Positions 18,007 to 27,946 of a DNA stretch of 64,000 nt are shown piece after piece. The first letter of the stretch is position 1. The number at the start of each line of letters is the position of its first letter. This DNA comes from Neptuniibacter victor. GTDB taxonomy: Bacteria > Pseudomonadota > Gammaproteobacteria > Pseudomonadales > Balneatricaceae. The notes beneath the pieces were generated by a model. It saw nothing but the letters and a program-made list of their open reading frames with translations, had not been told where the DNA came from and ran no database searches. The stretch spans positions 2,914,001-2,978,000 of the forward strand of contig AP025763.1 of NCBI GenBank assembly GCA_027943745.1. The letters are read 5' to 3'. A program made the position numbers and the translations under genes.

Positions 18007-19095
18007 CTATTTTCTTGAGAGATACACACCACACTCAAGATGATCGGTATAAGGGAACTGATCAAATATGGCAAATCGTTGCAGATTATGAGTTTGCGTA
18101 AGCACTGTTAGGTTATCTTTTAACGTTTCAGGATTACATGAGATATACACAATATTATCGTAAGACTGAACCTGTTTGACGGTATCATCGTCTAACCCTG
18201 AACGCGGTGGATCGACTAAAACCGTTGTAAAATTGCATTCATCTAACGCCAAATCTTTAGTTCTGCGTTTTTGCACTGCACCACTCAATACCTGAGAAAA
18301 CTCTTCAGAGCTGATTCTGACAACATCAACATTGTTAATATCGTTTACTTCAATATTATACAAGGCAGCTCGCACTGATGTTTTCGATATTTCAGTAGCA
18401 ACCACACGTCTAAAATTCTGTGCCATCGGAAGCGTAAAATTACCGTTACCACAGTAGAGTTCAACCATATCACCACCCGCTCCTTGTGTAACATCAAGCG
18501 CCCACTGGATCATATGCTGGCAAACTTCACCGTTAGGTTGACTAAAACTATTCTCAACCTGTTTATAAGTATACTTACGCCCATTAATATCAAGCTTTTC
18601 AATCACAAAGTCTTGATCCAGTAATATCTTAGTCTTCCTAGAACGACCAATAAGCTGAATACCAAACTTCTCTTTCAATCTCTTCGCTTCTTCAACCCAA
18701 TCATCTTCAAGAGGACGATGATAAAGCAGAGTTACTAACAACTCTCCACTAAGCGTACTTAAGAAATCTATCTGAAAAAGTTTACGCCTAAGAACCTCGC
18801 TTGGGCGAATCTCTTCCAACAATTTAAACATGACATCATGTATTCGCTCGGAAACCATTGGGCAGTGATCAATACGAATCCGTACATGCTTATTACCCTT
18901 CTCAAACATTACATAATACAAATCATCTTCATCGTGCCAGACACGAAACTCACAACGCATGCGGTAATGGCTACGAGGTGATTCGAACACCTCAACCTCA
19001 GGCAATTTAAAAGATGCAAATTGCTCCTCTACATTGGCCTTTTTAACCGCTAACTGCGCTTCGTACTGCTCTGGGGCGACAACAGAAATTGACAT
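18007..19095 (-). CDS. trmA: tRNA (uracil-5-)-methyltransferase
   Basis: SAM-dependent methylation of U54 in the T-loop of tRNA (also tmRNA in E. coli). The length of 362 residues and opening (PEQYEAQLAVKKANVEEQF) match TrmA rather than RlmC/RlmD, and there is no N-terminal Fe-S or TRAM domain. Motifs seen: FSQPN, SAM-binding VELYCGNGNFTLPMA, DPPRSGLDDDTV, the catalytic cysteine in YISCNPETL, and the C-terminal DQFPYTDHLECG with the general-base Glu. It has its own terminator and is flanked by unrelated genes. Confidence 0.95.
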   Translation of the reverse strand: MSISVVAPEQYEAQLAVKKANVEEQFASFKLPEVEVFESPRSHYRMRCEFRVWHDEDDLYYVMFEKGNKHVRIRIDHCPMVSERIHDVMFKLLEEIRPSEVLRRKLFQIDFLSTLSGELLVTLLYHRPLEDDWVEEAKRLKEKFGIQLIGRSRKTKILLDQDFVIEKLDINGRKYTYKQVENSFSQPNGEVCQHMIQWALDVTQGAGGDMVELYCGNGNFTLPMAQNFRRVVATEISKTSVRAALYNIEVNDINNVDVVRISSEEFSQVLSGAVQKRRTKDLALDECNFTTVLVDPPRSGLDDDTVKQVQSYDNIVYISCNPETLKDNLTVLTQTHNLQRFAIFDQFPYTDHLECGVYLSRK

Positions 19096-19166
19096 TTATG
19101 CCTCTAAAATAAGTGCTTAAAGAAAGAGCGAAAAGAAAAGGGACGCATTTTAACAGGATGGAGCAC

Positions 19167-20426
19167 TTAGGCAAAACTACTCTTAGTTCCACCACACCCA
19201 GGATGAGATGTTTTATAGCGATTAGCCAACTGCTGCCACTGATTCACTTTGCCCTCAAGCCCTAACCTCTCAAGATAGTGATAACTTAGCCGGCTTGATA
19301 TCTGACAACCCAGCACATTGGTGACATTTGGCAAGATTGCATCAGCCGCATGTACCGCCGTTAAGGCAGAGAATCTATTATTCTTACTCGATGTTGGAAA
19401 ATGATGAAATAACACCGTCTCAATCACAGCCGGAGATATATTCCATAACGATAAAAGGTAAGCACCTACCTCAGTATGGCTTACCCCCATTCGCATTTTT
19501 TCCACAGCGTAAAGCGGCTGATTAAGATCACTCGCTTCTTGCATCACTTTTTGATAACCCATTGGGTCATGGGTTGCAAAAATAAGCATGCCAAAATCTT
19601 GTAGCAAGGCTGCCAGAAATGCTTGATCCATGATTTCTTGAGGTGCTTTAACTGTACGACAAATTTCTCGTGCCAATCCGGCAACCAGTACCGATCGATC
19701 ACGAATATGCTCAAAAGCAAAACTACTCCATCGGGCATCTTGCGGGTATTGTTCAAACACCTTACTCGTGAGTACCAAATCTCTGACTTCACGAACCCCC
19801 AAAATAGTAACAGCTTCACTCAAACTACTAATATTACGCTCTAAAACAAAGCACGCAGAATTGACCAACTGAAGTAACTTTGCAGACATCGCCATATCTT
19901 TCTCAATAATCGAAGCAATAGTCCGTGCATTACTTTTTTCAGATGAAAGCTCTCTATTCAGCTCAACATAAATATCAGGGATAGAAGGAAGTGCTTTGAT
20001 ACTTCCCACCAGACTAGCAACCTTCTCTTGACCAAGTACACGCAAAGCTCGACGGCTCTCACCAATACCTTGCAACAATTCATCTGGGGCAGTTTCTAAG
20101 GGGAATAATCGATGACAATATTCAGATAACAACGCTCGTTTAGTAAAATTCATAATTCCATGCAGAGCAATTCTCATCGTGCCCGGCTGAATATCAATTA
20201 AGCGTTGAATATTTTCCCGCTCCTCGTCAGTCCCAAGTATGCCTACCTGAAATAGAACGAAGTCATAGGTATTTTTTGCAACAGAGTCCAATACCTCTGA
20301 CCATTCAGATACAGAAGTCACTGACCAATGAACAATTCCTTTTATTTCACTCAGTAAGGCGGGATCCCCAAAAGATTCGGGAGACAAGATCAGGACATTT
20401 TCATGCCCTGCATGGGTCATTTTCAT
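19167..20426 (-). CDS. HDOD-domain regulator with degenerate receiver domain (copy 1)
   Basis: Signalling protein of 419 residues. Residues ~10-120 resemble a CheY receiver, but the phospho-acceptor Asp is replaced (YDFVLFQVGILG, Q for D), so it is probably not phosphorylated. Residues ~140-345 are an HDOD domain (VGSIKALPSIPDIY, then IIEKDMAMSAKLLQLVNSA, then AVTILGVREVRDLVL). Instead of LLHDFG it has LLQDFG, so the already non-catalytic HD pair is further lost. It is paralogous along its length to the gene immediately upstream (20558-21796), pointing to a tandem duplication. HDOD proteins commonly act as protein-interaction platforms in motility, biofilm or c-di-GMP circuits; the partner here is unknown. 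Ribosome-binding site weak. Confidence 0.88.
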   Translation of the reverse strand: MKMTHAGHENVLILSPESFGDPALLSEIKGIVHWSVTSVSEWSEVLDSVAKNTYDFVLFQVGILGTDEERENIQRLIDIQPGTMRIALHGIMNFTKRALLSEYCHRLFPLETAPDELLQGIGESRRALRVLGQEKVASLVGSIKALPSIPDIYVELNRELSSEKSNARTIASIIEKDMAMSAKLLQLVNSACFVLERNISSLSEAVTILGVREVRDLVLTSKVFEQYPQDARWSSFAFEHIRDRSVLVAGLAREICRTVKAPQEIMDQAFLAALLQDFGMLIFATHDPMGYQKVMQEASDLNQPLYAVEKMRMGVSHTEVGAYLLSLWNISPAVIETVLFHHFPTSSKNNRFSALTAVHAADAILPNVTNVLGCQISSRLSYHYLERLGLEGKVNQWQQLANRYKTSHPGCGGTKSSFA

Positions 20427-20557
20427 TCATCACATCTACAAAAGTTATTGAATGAACACCAATCTAAATTAGTATTTAAAACAATAGCATCCCTTCCATA
20501 GAGAAAAAAAACAATTACCTTTAAAAACAACAATTTAATAAACAGATAATTAGAACC

Positions 20558-21796
20558 TCAAACAAATCCAACTTGGGCCTGATAATCAGCGGTAATCAAC
20601 TGCCAACGATCTAAATCTTTCTCCATTCCAATTTTTTTGATATACGACATGCTTAATTGGCTCGACATATCACAGCCCACGACGCTCGTAGCAGGCGGTA
20701 ATAAAGCATCAGCAACATGAACAGCTGTCAGAGGCGTAAAACCATCCGTAGGGTTTGCTTTGGGGAAATGATGGAATAACACCGCTTCAATAACACGAGG
20801 TGGTAATTTCCATAATGCTAATAGATAAGCACCCGCTTCCGCATGGGTCACCCCTAATTCTAATTTTTCAATCGCGTAAACAGGCTGCTCCATTAAGCTC
20901 GCCTTGCTAATGATTCGGTGGTAATCCAATGGGTTATGGCTAGCCAATACCAAGATACCAAAGTCATGCAGCAATCCTGCTAAAAAAGCTTGCGCTTGAA
21001 CATGACGGTCGGCTTTTGCCGCTCGCGCTATATGCTGCGCCGCACGCGCGACAGCCATTGAGCGCTGATGAATTTGCTTAAATGAAAAACTTTTCCAATC
21101 ATCCGTCTGCGGATACGACTCAAATAGATGAGAAGTTAAAACTAGGTCTCGGATCATTCGTACCCCTAGAATCGTTACCGCTTCATGAATACGACTAATT
21201 TCTCGACTTAGACCAAAATAAGCAGAATTAACCAACTGCATTATTTTCGCAGCCATCACAGGGTCTTGCTCTAAAACATTAGCAATCTCTCTAGCATTCG
21301 CGCGTTCAGAATTTAATGAGTTGTTTAATTTCTCATAAACATCTGGTAACACAGGAAGTGCTTTTAAAGAGGTAATATATTCCCTGACAGCAGGTTTATT
21401 AATCAAACCAGTAACATGAATACTATTTGCAATATCATCAATCAGTTCTTGAGGCTGGCAATCAAGAGGCAATGAGTGATGGGCTAACTCTGAAGCCCTA
21501 GCAGTTTGCTGAGGTGTTAAATGACCAGACAAAACCACCCGAACAATACCAGGGTGCTTTTCTACAACATCACTCAACAGATCTAACGTTTGTCCCGGGT
21601 GATCCCCTAACGGCAGAATTAAAACATCAGCATCTGTTCTATCTAATGTTGCTATGAGTTCATCAATATCTGTTACTGGGACAGTTTGCCACTCAGACTT
21701 TTCTGCAAGTGCTTGACCCAGCATTGAGCTTTGTGAGCATAGCTGACAACAAACAGCTTGATGCTGCATCACTGGAGATGCCACGCGTACGTCCAT
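20558..21796 (-). CDS. HDOD-domain regulator with degenerate receiver domain (copy 2)
   Basis: A 412-residue paralogue of the 19167-20426 product with the same layout: pseudo-receiver (~10-120; ADVLILPLGDHPG lacks the usual acceptor Asp) followed by HDOD (~135-340; ITSLKALPVLPDVY, VLEQDPVMAAKIMQLVNSA, AVTILGVRMIRDLVL). This copy keeps LLHDFG. Its C-terminus (VVGCDMSSQLSMSYIKKIG) matches the other copy (VLGCQISSRLSYHYLERLG). The ATG is preceded by GGAAGG at good spacing, and 131 bp separates it from copy 1, so they may be expressed together. It is divergent from metG. Function unknown beyond the family role. Confidence 0.88.
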   Translation of the reverse strand: MDVRVASPVMQHQAVCCQLCSQSSMLGQALAEKSEWQTVPVTDIDELIATLDRTDADVLILPLGDHPGQTLDLLSDVVEKHPGIVRVVLSGHLTPQQTARASELAHHSLPLDCQPQELIDDIANSIHVTGLINKPAVREYITSLKALPVLPDVYEKLNNSLNSERANAREIANVLEQDPVMAAKIMQLVNSAYFGLSREISRIHEAVTILGVRMIRDLVLTSHLFESYPQTDDWKSFSFKQIHQRSMAVARAAQHIARAAKADRHVQAQAFLAGLLHDFGILVLASHNPLDYHRIISKASLMEQPVYAIEKLELGVTHAEAGAYLLALWKLPPRVIEAVLFHHFPKANPTDGFTPLTAVHVADALLPPATSVVGCDMSSQLSMSYIKKIGMEKDLDRWQLITADYQAQVGFV

Positions 21797-22159
21797 AGCT
21801 TAACCTTCCGCTTATTCAAATCATTCCCTGATCAGTTTCATTCTCTCAATATATGTTTAGTCGGATATTTAGCACCTGTCCAGAAAGCAGACACCTATAT
21901 GAAAACTATTCAAATTGAGCGGAGCACTTTGACCAACTTAATAACGAATCAGATCAACCACCAAAACATAAATACGCCACATCTAGCTTAGCTAAGAATA
22001 GATGATCAGATAAAGAGATGAGATTCGGGCTAACTACGCTCTACCTTACTAGCACTAAAGATTCTAATCGTTCGAATACCGATAATGGTTCATATAACGC
22101 CTTAAAACGCGTAGAATCTTGCCTCCATATTCCAATGATTTCAGGTTCTCAGGCAGATC
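21797..22159. other. 363-bp divergent intergenic region (HDOD pair / metG)
   Basis: Contains the promoters of the leftward HDOD genes and rightward metG. I see no convincing gene, riboswitch or T-box-like structure, and no clear operator. Confidence 0.5.
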
Positions 22160-24205
22160 ATGACTGACAGCAAACGTAAAATTCTTGTTACCAGCGCTCT
22201 TCCATACGCTAACGGCCCTATCCATCTAGGCCATCTAGTTGAATATATACAAACGGACATTTGGGTTCGCTACCAAAAACTCCGTGGTAATCAATGTACT
22301 TACGTATGCGCAGATGATGCCCATGGCACACCGATTATGCTAAAAGCAGATCAGATGGGCATATCTCCTCAAGAATTGATCGATAAGGTCAGTGCTGAAC
22401 ATCAGCGTGACTTCTCAGGATTTATGGTGGGGTTTGATAACTACTACTCCACTCACTCTGAAGAAAATAAATATTTTGCTTCTAACATTTATACAGCGCT
22501 TCGTGATGGCGGGCATATTGCTAAAAAAACAATCACGCAAGCTTATGATCCTGAAAAAGAGATGTTCCTACCAGATCGTTTCGTCAAAGGTGACTGTCCA
22601 AAATGTGGCGAACAAGATCAGTACGGTGATTCTTGTGAGAAATGTGGCGCAACCTACAGCCCTGTCGAGCTAAAAAATGCCTATTCTGCTGTGTCCGGCG
22701 CTAAGCCAATCGAGAAAGAATCTGAGCACTATTTTTTCAAACTAGGTAACTTCGAATCATTCCTTCGTACATGGGTGGATAACCATGTACAAGAACATAT
22801 GATTCATAAGCTTAATGAATGGTTTGAATCGGGATTACAAAATTGGGATATTTCACGCGACGCGCCCTACTGGGGTTTTGAAATCCCAGATGCTCCCGGC
22901 AAATATTTTTACGTATGGTTAGACGCCCCTATTGGTTACATGGCGAGCTTTAAAAATTGGTGTGATAAAAATGATGTTGATTTTGACGAATACTGGTCGG
23001 AATCTTCAGAAACTGAGCTTTATCACTTTATTGGTAAAGATATCGCCTATTTCCATACTCTGTTTTGGCCGGCCATGTTAGAAGGTGCGGGTTACCGTAA
23101 GCCGAATGGTGTTTTTTGCCATGGCTTTTTAACGGTTGATGGGCAAAAAATGTCTAAGTCTCGCGGCACATTCATCATGGCTGAGACTTACCTAAATCAT
23201 TTAAGACCGGAATACCTACGCTATTACTTTGCTGCAAAGCTTAGCTCTGGCATTGATGATATTGATCTCAACTTAGAAGATTTCCGGATGCGCGTGAATG
23301 CTGACCTTGTTAACAAAGTTGTTAACATAGCGTCTCGCTGTGCGGGTTTCATCAAAAAGAAATTTGATGGTGAGATGTCGACTGACCTGGCTGTTCCTGC
23401 TCTCTATGAAGAAGCCATCGCAGCAGGGGAAATCATTGCTAATGCCTATGAAAACCGTGAATTCGGTAAAGCGATGCGTGAGATTATGGCAATCGCTGAT
23501 AAAGCAAACCAATATATTGACGCAGCTGAGCCTTGGGTTTTAGCGAAGCAAGAAGGAAAAGAGCAAGAAGTTCAAGATTGCTGCTCTATGGGCATCAACC
23601 TATTCCGTGTGATTGTCTCTTACTTGGCACCAGTACTTCCACAGGTTGCTGAGGATGTACAAGCCTTCCTAAACCTTAGCGACATGAAGTGGGATAGCAT
23701 TCAGCAACCACTACTTGGTCACAAGATCAATAAATTCAAACCGCTTATGCAGCGTGTAGAAGAAGAGAAGATCACCGCTATTCTCGATGAAACGAAAGTA
23801 GCTCTTGAAGCCGCTGCGGCCTCAGCAGACACAAACAAGTCAGCGTCATCTGGCCCGCTGTCTGAGGACCCTATCGAAGATACTATTACGTTTGAGGACT
23901 TTGCTAAAGTTGACCTTCGCGTCGTACGCATTGCAAAAGCAGAACACGTAAAAGGCGCTAACAAGCTACTGCAGCTAACGCTCGATCTTGGCGGAGAAAG
24001 CCGCAATGTATTTGCCGGCATAAAATCAGCTTACGCTCCAGAAGAGTTAGAAGGCAAATTGACCGTTATGGTGGCAAATTTAGCGCCCCGTAAAATGAAA
24101 TTTGGTGTTTCAGAAGGTATGGTTTTAGCCGCTGGTCCAGGGGGAGAAGATATCTGGATCCTAAGCCCGGACGAAGGTGCTCAACCAGGTATGCGCATCA
24201 AGTAA
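22160..24205 (+). CDS. metG: methionyl-tRNA synthetase
   Basis: Charges tRNA-Met in the cytoplasm. Class I catalytic motifs are present: the HIGH equivalent HLGH in [12 protein letters not shown] near residues 15-26, and KMSKS near residue 330. A zinc knuckle insertion lies in between with two CxxC pairs ([10 protein letters not shown] and SCEKCGA). The anticodon-binding helical domain follows. The C-terminal ~110 residues are the EMAP/Trbp111-like tRNA-binding dimerisation domain ([20 protein letters not shown] to the end). Length 681 is close to the E. coli enzyme (677). A long hairpin follows the stop at 24211-24242. Confidence 0.97.
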   Translation: MTDSKRKILVTSALPYANGPIHLGHLVEYIQTDIWVRYQKLRGNQCTYVCADDAHGTPIMLKADQMGISPQELIDKVSAEHQRDFSGFMVGFDNYYSTHSEENKYFASNIYTALRDGGHIAKKTITQAYDPEKEMFLPDRFVKGDCPKCGEQDQYGDSCEKCGATYSPVELKNAYSAVSGAKPIEKESEHYFFKLGNFESFLRTWVDNHVQEHMIHKLNEWFESGLQNWDISRDAPYWGFEIPDAPGKYFYVWLDAPIGYMASFKNWCDKNDVDFDEYWSESSETELYHFIGKDIAYFHTLFWPAMLEGAGYRKPNGVFCHGFLTVDGQKMSKSRGTFIMAETYLNHLRPEYLRYYFAAKLSSGIDDIDLNLEDFRMRVNADLVNKVVNIASRCAGFIKKKFDGEMSTDLAVPALYEEAIAAGEIIANAYENREFGKAMREIMAIADKANQYIDAAEPWVLAKQEGKEQEVQDCCSMGINLFRVIVSYLAPVLPQVAEDVQAFLNLSDMKWDSIQQPLLGHKINKFKPLMQRVEEEKITAILDETKVALEAAAASADTNKSASSGPLSEDPIEDTITFEDFAKVDLRVVRIAKAEHVKGANKLLQLTLDLGGESRNVFAGIKSAYAPEELEGKLTVMVANLAPRKMKFGVSEGMVLAAGPGGEDIWILSPDEGAQPGMRIK

Positions 24206-24210
24206 ACACC

Positions 24211-24242
24211 AGCCACTGAGTGATAAATATCACTCAGTGGCT
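24211..24242 (+). terminator. hairpin at the end of metG
   Basis: A near-continuous 15-bp inverted repeat (24211-24225 with 24228-24242, stem core GCCACTGAGTGAT) lies 5 bp after the stop. No T-run follows, so it may be a 3'-stabilising hairpin or a Rho-assisted end. Confidence 0.6.
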
Positions 24243-24493
24243 TACTCGGTCAGATCCGTCCTCTAAAAAAAACAGCCCTCCTTTGTTCCATTCTACAATC
24301 TGCTAGACCCCATTCTATTCCAGCCTTCTTATATAAAACGGTTTCATTTCCTATTTAATTAAGGATATATTTTAAAGGCTTATAATTCGGCGCGATTAGG
24401 TCTATGCTGGTTACTTAGAACTTGCGGCACAGAAACCAACTGATTACGCTAATTTCTGTGAGCAAACTTGCAGTGAATTTTTCAGGAGAGTGT

Positions 24494-24739
24494 ATGCCAT
24501 ACAACGATGATATTATGCAGGAATTAAATGTATTAAATATGTTTAACCTCAACACGACTCAGGAAGGAATAAAAGTACATTCATCTGCTAGACCTGAGTT
24601 AATCAACGCGACTCAGCGCTTATTTGATAAAGGGTTAATCACCCAAAACGATGGTGGCTACCTCACACCTTTAGGTCACGATGCCGCGGAGAGTACGCAG
24701 ACTCTGCTTACGATCCTGATTACTGAAAGCCGTTTATAA
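24494..24739 (+). CDS. TIGR02647-like conserved small protein
   Basis: An 81-residue protein of a family conserved in Gammaproteobacteria and usually annotated as a putative DNA-binding or uncharacterised protein. The features I recognise are ELNVLNMFNLNTTQEGIKVH, RLFDKGLITQNDGGYLTPLG and the C-terminal AAESTQTLLTIL. The GLI..DGGYLT..G segment looks like the wing of a winged helix. The frame is open upstream to 24422, but the family N-terminus (MPYNDDIMQELN) and AGGAG at good spacing decide for the ATG at 24494. Monocistronic, with a terminator shared with the convergent gene at 24781-25038. Confidence 0.85.
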   Translation: MPYNDDIMQELNVLNMFNLNTTQEGIKVHSSARPELINATQRLFDKGLITQNDGGYLTPLGHDAAESTQTLLTILITESRL

Positions 24740-24747
24740 AAAGCCAA

Positions 24748-24772
24748 AATAAAGGGCCCTTGGCCCTTTATT
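24748..24772. terminator. bidirectional intrinsic terminator
   Basis: An 11-bp stem (AATAAAGGGCC 24748-24758, GGCCCTTTATT 24762-24772) with a 3-base loop lies between two convergent small genes and serves both. Confidence 0.85.
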
Positions 24773-24780
24773 CGTAAACT

Positions 24781-25038
24781 CTATTTCGCTTCGTGGGTAG
24801 CAATAAAATGCTCCATCACTCTCCGCAATAAATTAGCGTGCGGATAATCTTTATTCCTTTCGGCACGGGCAATATCATCGAGTATAATTTTCTTAATCAT
24901 ACTCTCGCCCTCATGCTCAATTAGATAGTTCCCCAACGCCATCGCTATTATTGGATCTACATGCTCGTGCTCTGCAATAGCATTAACTTCACCAACAGAG
25001 AGTCCGCTCATCTCAAGGCATTCATTATAAGTTAACAT
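24781..25038 (-). CDS. conserved small protein of unknown function
   Basis: An 85-residue protein resembling a Pseudomonas-type conserved hypothetical (LTYNECLEMSGLSVGEVNAIAEHEHV followed by AMALGNYL). It appears all helical and is His/Glu rich, without metal-site motifs I can name. It has a good ribosome-binding site (AAGGGG). Divergent from the HopJ-like gene, convergent with the TIGR02647-like gene. The function is not known. Confidence 0.75.
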   Translation of the reverse strand: MLTYNECLEMSGLSVGEVNAIAEHEHVDPIIAMALGNYLIEHEGESMIKKIILDDIARAERNKDYPHANLLRRVMEHFIATHEAK

Positions 25039-25158
25039 GACATTACCCCTTTTATTATTATGTCTTAATCAAATTATCTTTCCCTACTTTTCAGTCTAGA
25101 ACAGCTCATCATTATTTCAGCCGATAATCGCCAGAACGGTGCATAAACAGAATCCCAA

Positions 25159-25172
25159 CTGATCCTGATCAA
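25159..25172. promoter_or_regulatory. FNR/Anr-like dyad upstream of HopJ-like gene (weak)
   Basis: On the minus strand TTGAT-CAGG-ATCAG matches the FNR/Anr consensus at 9 of 10 positions. It lies 64 bp upstream of the HopJ-like ATG in the divergent promoter region. About two such matches are expected by chance in the window, so the support is its position only. Confidence 0.25.
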
Positions 25173-25235
25173 ACTATTGCATAATTAATCTGAGCCACTA
25201 AGATCGTTTGCAGCTTACCCATAAGGAAACTATCA

Positions 25236-25568
25236 ATGACTTTACATGATTTCATCACAGAAATTGCTACCAGCAATTCGCTCGATTTTGAAGATACGAT
25301 GAATGTGATCAAAGAAAACTATCAGTACACGCCAGTCACTTTCCAGAATGGCCATTTAGAGAATGCGGCTGGAGAAAATGAAGGAAGCTGCAAGATTTTT
25401 GCGTTTGCAAAACTAAACGCTCTTGATGAAGAAACAACCCTCAAGTGCTTTGGCCGATTCTACCAAGATGTTTTGAATACACCTGAAGGTAACGATCACG
25501 GTAATATCCGTAATTTTATGAAAACAGGTTGGAATGGGATTAGCTTTTCCGCAAACGCACTCTCTTAA
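25236..25568 (+). CDS. HopJ-family protein
   Basis: A 110-residue member of the family named after the Pseudomonas HopJ type III effector. It is widespread in free-living Proteobacteria without type III secretion, where its role is unknown and probably housekeeping. Recognised features: NSLDFEDTMNVIKENYQYTP, then FQNGHLENAAGENEGSCKIF with a conserved Cys, and FGRFYQDVLNTPEGNDHGNI near the C-terminus. No secretion system is in the window, so the effector label should not be taken literally. Preceded by a weak FNR/Anr-like dyad, followed by a strong terminator. Confidence 0.88.
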   Translation: MTLHDFITEIATSNSLDFEDTMNVIKENYQYTPVTFQNGHLENAAGENEGSCKIFAFAKLNALDEETTLKCFGRFYQDVLNTPEGNDHGNIRNFMKTGWNGISFSANALS

Positions 25569-25648
25569 GCTAAAACTTTCTTACGCTAGACACCTGTACT
25601 TTCAGTGCCTGGATACAGGTGCATTGATGCTCTAAACATGGAATAAAA

Positions 25649-25672
25649 AAAGCCCGGTCAAAACCGGGCTTT
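25649..25672. terminator. bidirectional intrinsic terminator
   Basis: A 10-bp stem (AAAGCCCGGT 25649-25658, ACCGGGCTTT 25663-25672) with a 4-base loop. The minus strand continues TTTTATTCC. It serves both the HopJ-like gene and the convergent SulP gene. Confidence 0.9.
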
Positions 25673-25691
25673 CTCTACGATAGCGATAACA

Positions 25692-27245
25692 TTAAGCCAA
25701 ACTGTCATCGGCAACTTTATAGTTCGGATCCTCGATCACATTAACCTCAACTAAGTTACCCGCTTTATTGAGTAGTTTACGGCACTCAGGGCTTAAGTGA
25801 CGCAGGTGTAACTCTTTACCCGCTTTTAGATAACGATCAGCCAAAGACTCAATAGCTTCAATACCAGAATGATCCATAACACGGCAGTTCGCAAAATCAA
25901 CAATCACCTCAGGCGGATCTATCCGAGGATTAAATTGATCTCTAAATGTTTGAATAGAAGCGAAGAATAAAGGTCCATTCGGCAGATACACTTTAGTGTC
26001 ATATTCATCACGGATATCAAATGCCATGTGGCTCGCATGCTTCCATGCAAATACTAAAGCAGAAATAATAACCCCGACAACTACCGCGATCGCAAGATCT
26101 TGCCATACAGTAACGCCTGTAACCGCTACAACTACAATCAAGTCTGAACGTGGGATCTTGCCCCATAAGCGTAAACTTGCCCATTCAAACGTACCAATTA
26201 CAACAATAAACATAACCCCAACCAAAGCAGCAACTGGGATAATTTCAATAAGATTTGAACCAACAAGTATAAATGCCAATAGGAATAGCGCTGCAGAAAT
26301 ACCTGACGCTCGGCCTAATCCTCCTGAGTTGATGTTGATCATGCTCTGACCAATCATTGCGCAGCCCCCCATACCTCCAAAGAAGCCTGTGGCAACGTTT
26401 GCAACACCCTGACCAATACACTCTTTGTTTCCGCGGCCACGAGTTTCTGTCATCTCATCAATCAGCGTCAATGTTAATAGGGACTCTATCAAGCCAATAG
26501 CCGCCAGAATCAAAGCATAAGGCACAATAACTTGTAAGGTTTCAAACGTTAAAGGAACCATAGGGATGTGAAATTGTGGCAGACCACCAGCAATCGTCGC
26601 TTCAACATTGCCTGTCATATCGATCAAGACATCTTGAACCGTTCGGGTATCTAAATCTAACCCAATAACCAACAAAGTGACCGTAAGAATAGCAGCCAGC
26701 GATGAAGGAATTGCGCGGGTTAATTTTGGTAAAAAATGGATGATGGCCATAGTCAAAGCGATTAGACCTAGCATCATCATCATCTGCTCGCCTTGGAGCC
26801 ATTGAAGCGTCCCATCAGCATCCGTGAACTGGAACTGCTTCATCTGTGCTAGAAAGATCACGATAGCAAGGCCATTAACAAATCCTAGCATCACTGGGTG
26901 AGGCACTAAACGAATAAACTTACCCAGTTTGAACACCCCTGCAAGGATTTGAAAAATGCCCATAAGGACAACCGTTGCGAATAAATACTCAACGCCATGC
27001 ATAGCGACCAAGCTAACCATCACAACCGCTAGCGCACCTGTTGCGCCTGAAATCATGCCAGGGCGCCCACCTATCACAGCGGTGATTAAACCAACCATAA
27101 AGGCAGCGTAAAGACCGACTAAAGGCTCTACGCCAGCAACAAAAGCAAATGCTACAGCTTCAGGGACGAGGGCAAGCGCCACCGTCAAACCAGAAAGAAG
27201 ATCGCTTTTAAGTGATTGTGTGCGAGCCACAAGCAATTGAATCAT
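25692..27245 (-). CDS. SulP/SLC26-family anion transporter with STAS domain
   Basis: Inner-membrane anion transporter (sulfate, bicarbonate or dicarboxylate in different members). The N-terminal signature is [20 protein letters not shown], with GPTGALAV-like [11 protein letters not shown] soon after. About a dozen hydrophobic segments run to residue ~400. The cytoplasmic STAS domain is about 430-517 ([20 protein letters not shown]). Length 517 is on the short side, as in BicA-like bicarbonate transporters, but substrate cannot be assigned. The ATG has GGGGTGA upstream. Monocistronic. Confidence 0.92.
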   Translation of the reverse strand: MIQLLVARTQSLKSDLLSGLTVALALVPEAVAFAFVAGVEPLVGLYAAFMVGLITAVIGGRPGMISGATGALAVVMVSLVAMHGVEYLFATVVLMGIFQILAGVFKLGKFIRLVPHPVMLGFVNGLAIVIFLAQMKQFQFTDADGTLQWLQGEQMMMMLGLIALTMAIIHFLPKLTRAIPSSLAAILTVTLLVIGLDLDTRTVQDVLIDMTGNVEATIAGGLPQFHIPMVPLTFETLQVIVPYALILAAIGLIESLLTLTLIDEMTETRGRGNKECIGQGVANVATGFFGGMGGCAMIGQSMININSGGLGRASGISAALFLLAFILVGSNLIEIIPVAALVGVMFIVVIGTFEWASLRLWGKIPRSDLIVVVAVTGVTVWQDLAIAVVVGVIISALVFAWKHASHMAFDIRDEYDTKVYLPNGPLFFASIQTFRDQFNPRIDPPEVIVDFANCRVMDHSGIEAIESLADRYLKAGKELHLRHLSPECRKLLNKAGNLVEVNVIEDPNYKVADDSLA

Positions 27246-27332
27246 TTATCACCCCAGCCAGTATATTGGCTCTTTTTTAACCAGATTTGCAAAGCGCGCG
27301 AGTATAACAAATGCAAGTCGCAATTACAGGCA

Positions 27333-27893
27333 TCATGTTCGAATAGTTTCGATTAGTTTATTTCTTAAAGCTTCCTGCTGTGCAGCTGCAATATCATGAG
27401 CAAGGACTGATAGCTCATGAGCGGGATCAAATTCTTTGACAACAATAAGTTGGGACAAATTTTTCCACGCGGCAGGCAATGTATTGCAACGCGACATCAT
27501 ACCTCCATCATTGTCGCGACTTAAATACACAACACAACCAATTCCAGCCGCAAGAATCCGACAGCAACACATTGGGCACGGCTCAAGCGAGGTGATAAGC
27601 GTAAGCTCATCTCTACAAGCATAACGAGGAAATTCCTCCTCAAACTTATCCAACAAACGCATCTCGGCATGGGCTGAAGAGCTAAATTGCGGGCTGAAGA
27701 CTTGATTACTCGCTTCAACTAAAAGCGTCTGATCTTTATCGATCAGTACAGCACCCACACCATAATTGCCTTGTTCAAGCGCTTCTAAGGCAAGCTCACA
27801 ACAACGAAAACGCCATCGGTCATCATTATATTGATAACTTAATGAATAACTCGCCAAACGTACTCGTATACTTTCGAGCTGACACGTAGACAC
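27333..27893 (-). CDS. zinc-dependent nucleoside/base deaminase-like protein
   Basis: Member of the CDA/TadA superfamily. The zinc site is HAE (SSAHAEMRLLD, proton-shuttling Glu) plus PCPMCCCRIL (two Cys ligands). Length is 186 residues, with an N-terminal extension beyond the usual ~155 for TadA and guanine deaminase. It is not tRNA adenosine deaminase by context or by the surrounding motif (SLEPCPMCCCRILAAGIGCVVY). The start is GTG at 27893 with AGGAG six bases upstream. It is 53 bp downstream of dinB on the same strand, so the two may be co-transcribed. The substrate is unknown. Confidence 0.85.
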   Translation of the reverse strand: MSTCQLESIRVRLASYSLSYQYNDDRWRFRCCELALEALEQGNYGVGAVLIDKDQTLLVEASNQVFSPQFSSSAHAEMRLLDKFEEEFPRYACRDELTLITSLEPCPMCCCRILAAGIGCVVYLSRDNDGGMMSRCNTLPAAWKNLSQLIVVKEFDPAHELSVLAHDIAAAQQEALRNKLIETIRT

Positions 27894-27946
27894 AACATCT
27901 CCTTAGTCCGTTAACGCTGTTGTTAATTTCGGTCCCCACAAACAGG

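Noticed and set aside
21758-21991. Open frame at the start of the HDOD/metG divergent region.
   Set aside because: Begins inside the HDOD gene and lacks a ribosome-binding site.
23719-24021. Minus-strand open frame inside metG.
   Set aside because: Lies entirely within a well-supported gene on the other strand and has no independent features.
25236-25568. HopJ as a type III secreted effector.
   Set aside because: No secretion genes in the window; the family is widespread outside type III systems, so the name reflects homology only.
25996-26349. Plus-strand open frame opposite the SulP gene.
   Set aside because: Shadow of the SulP transmembrane codons (Thr/Ile-rich).
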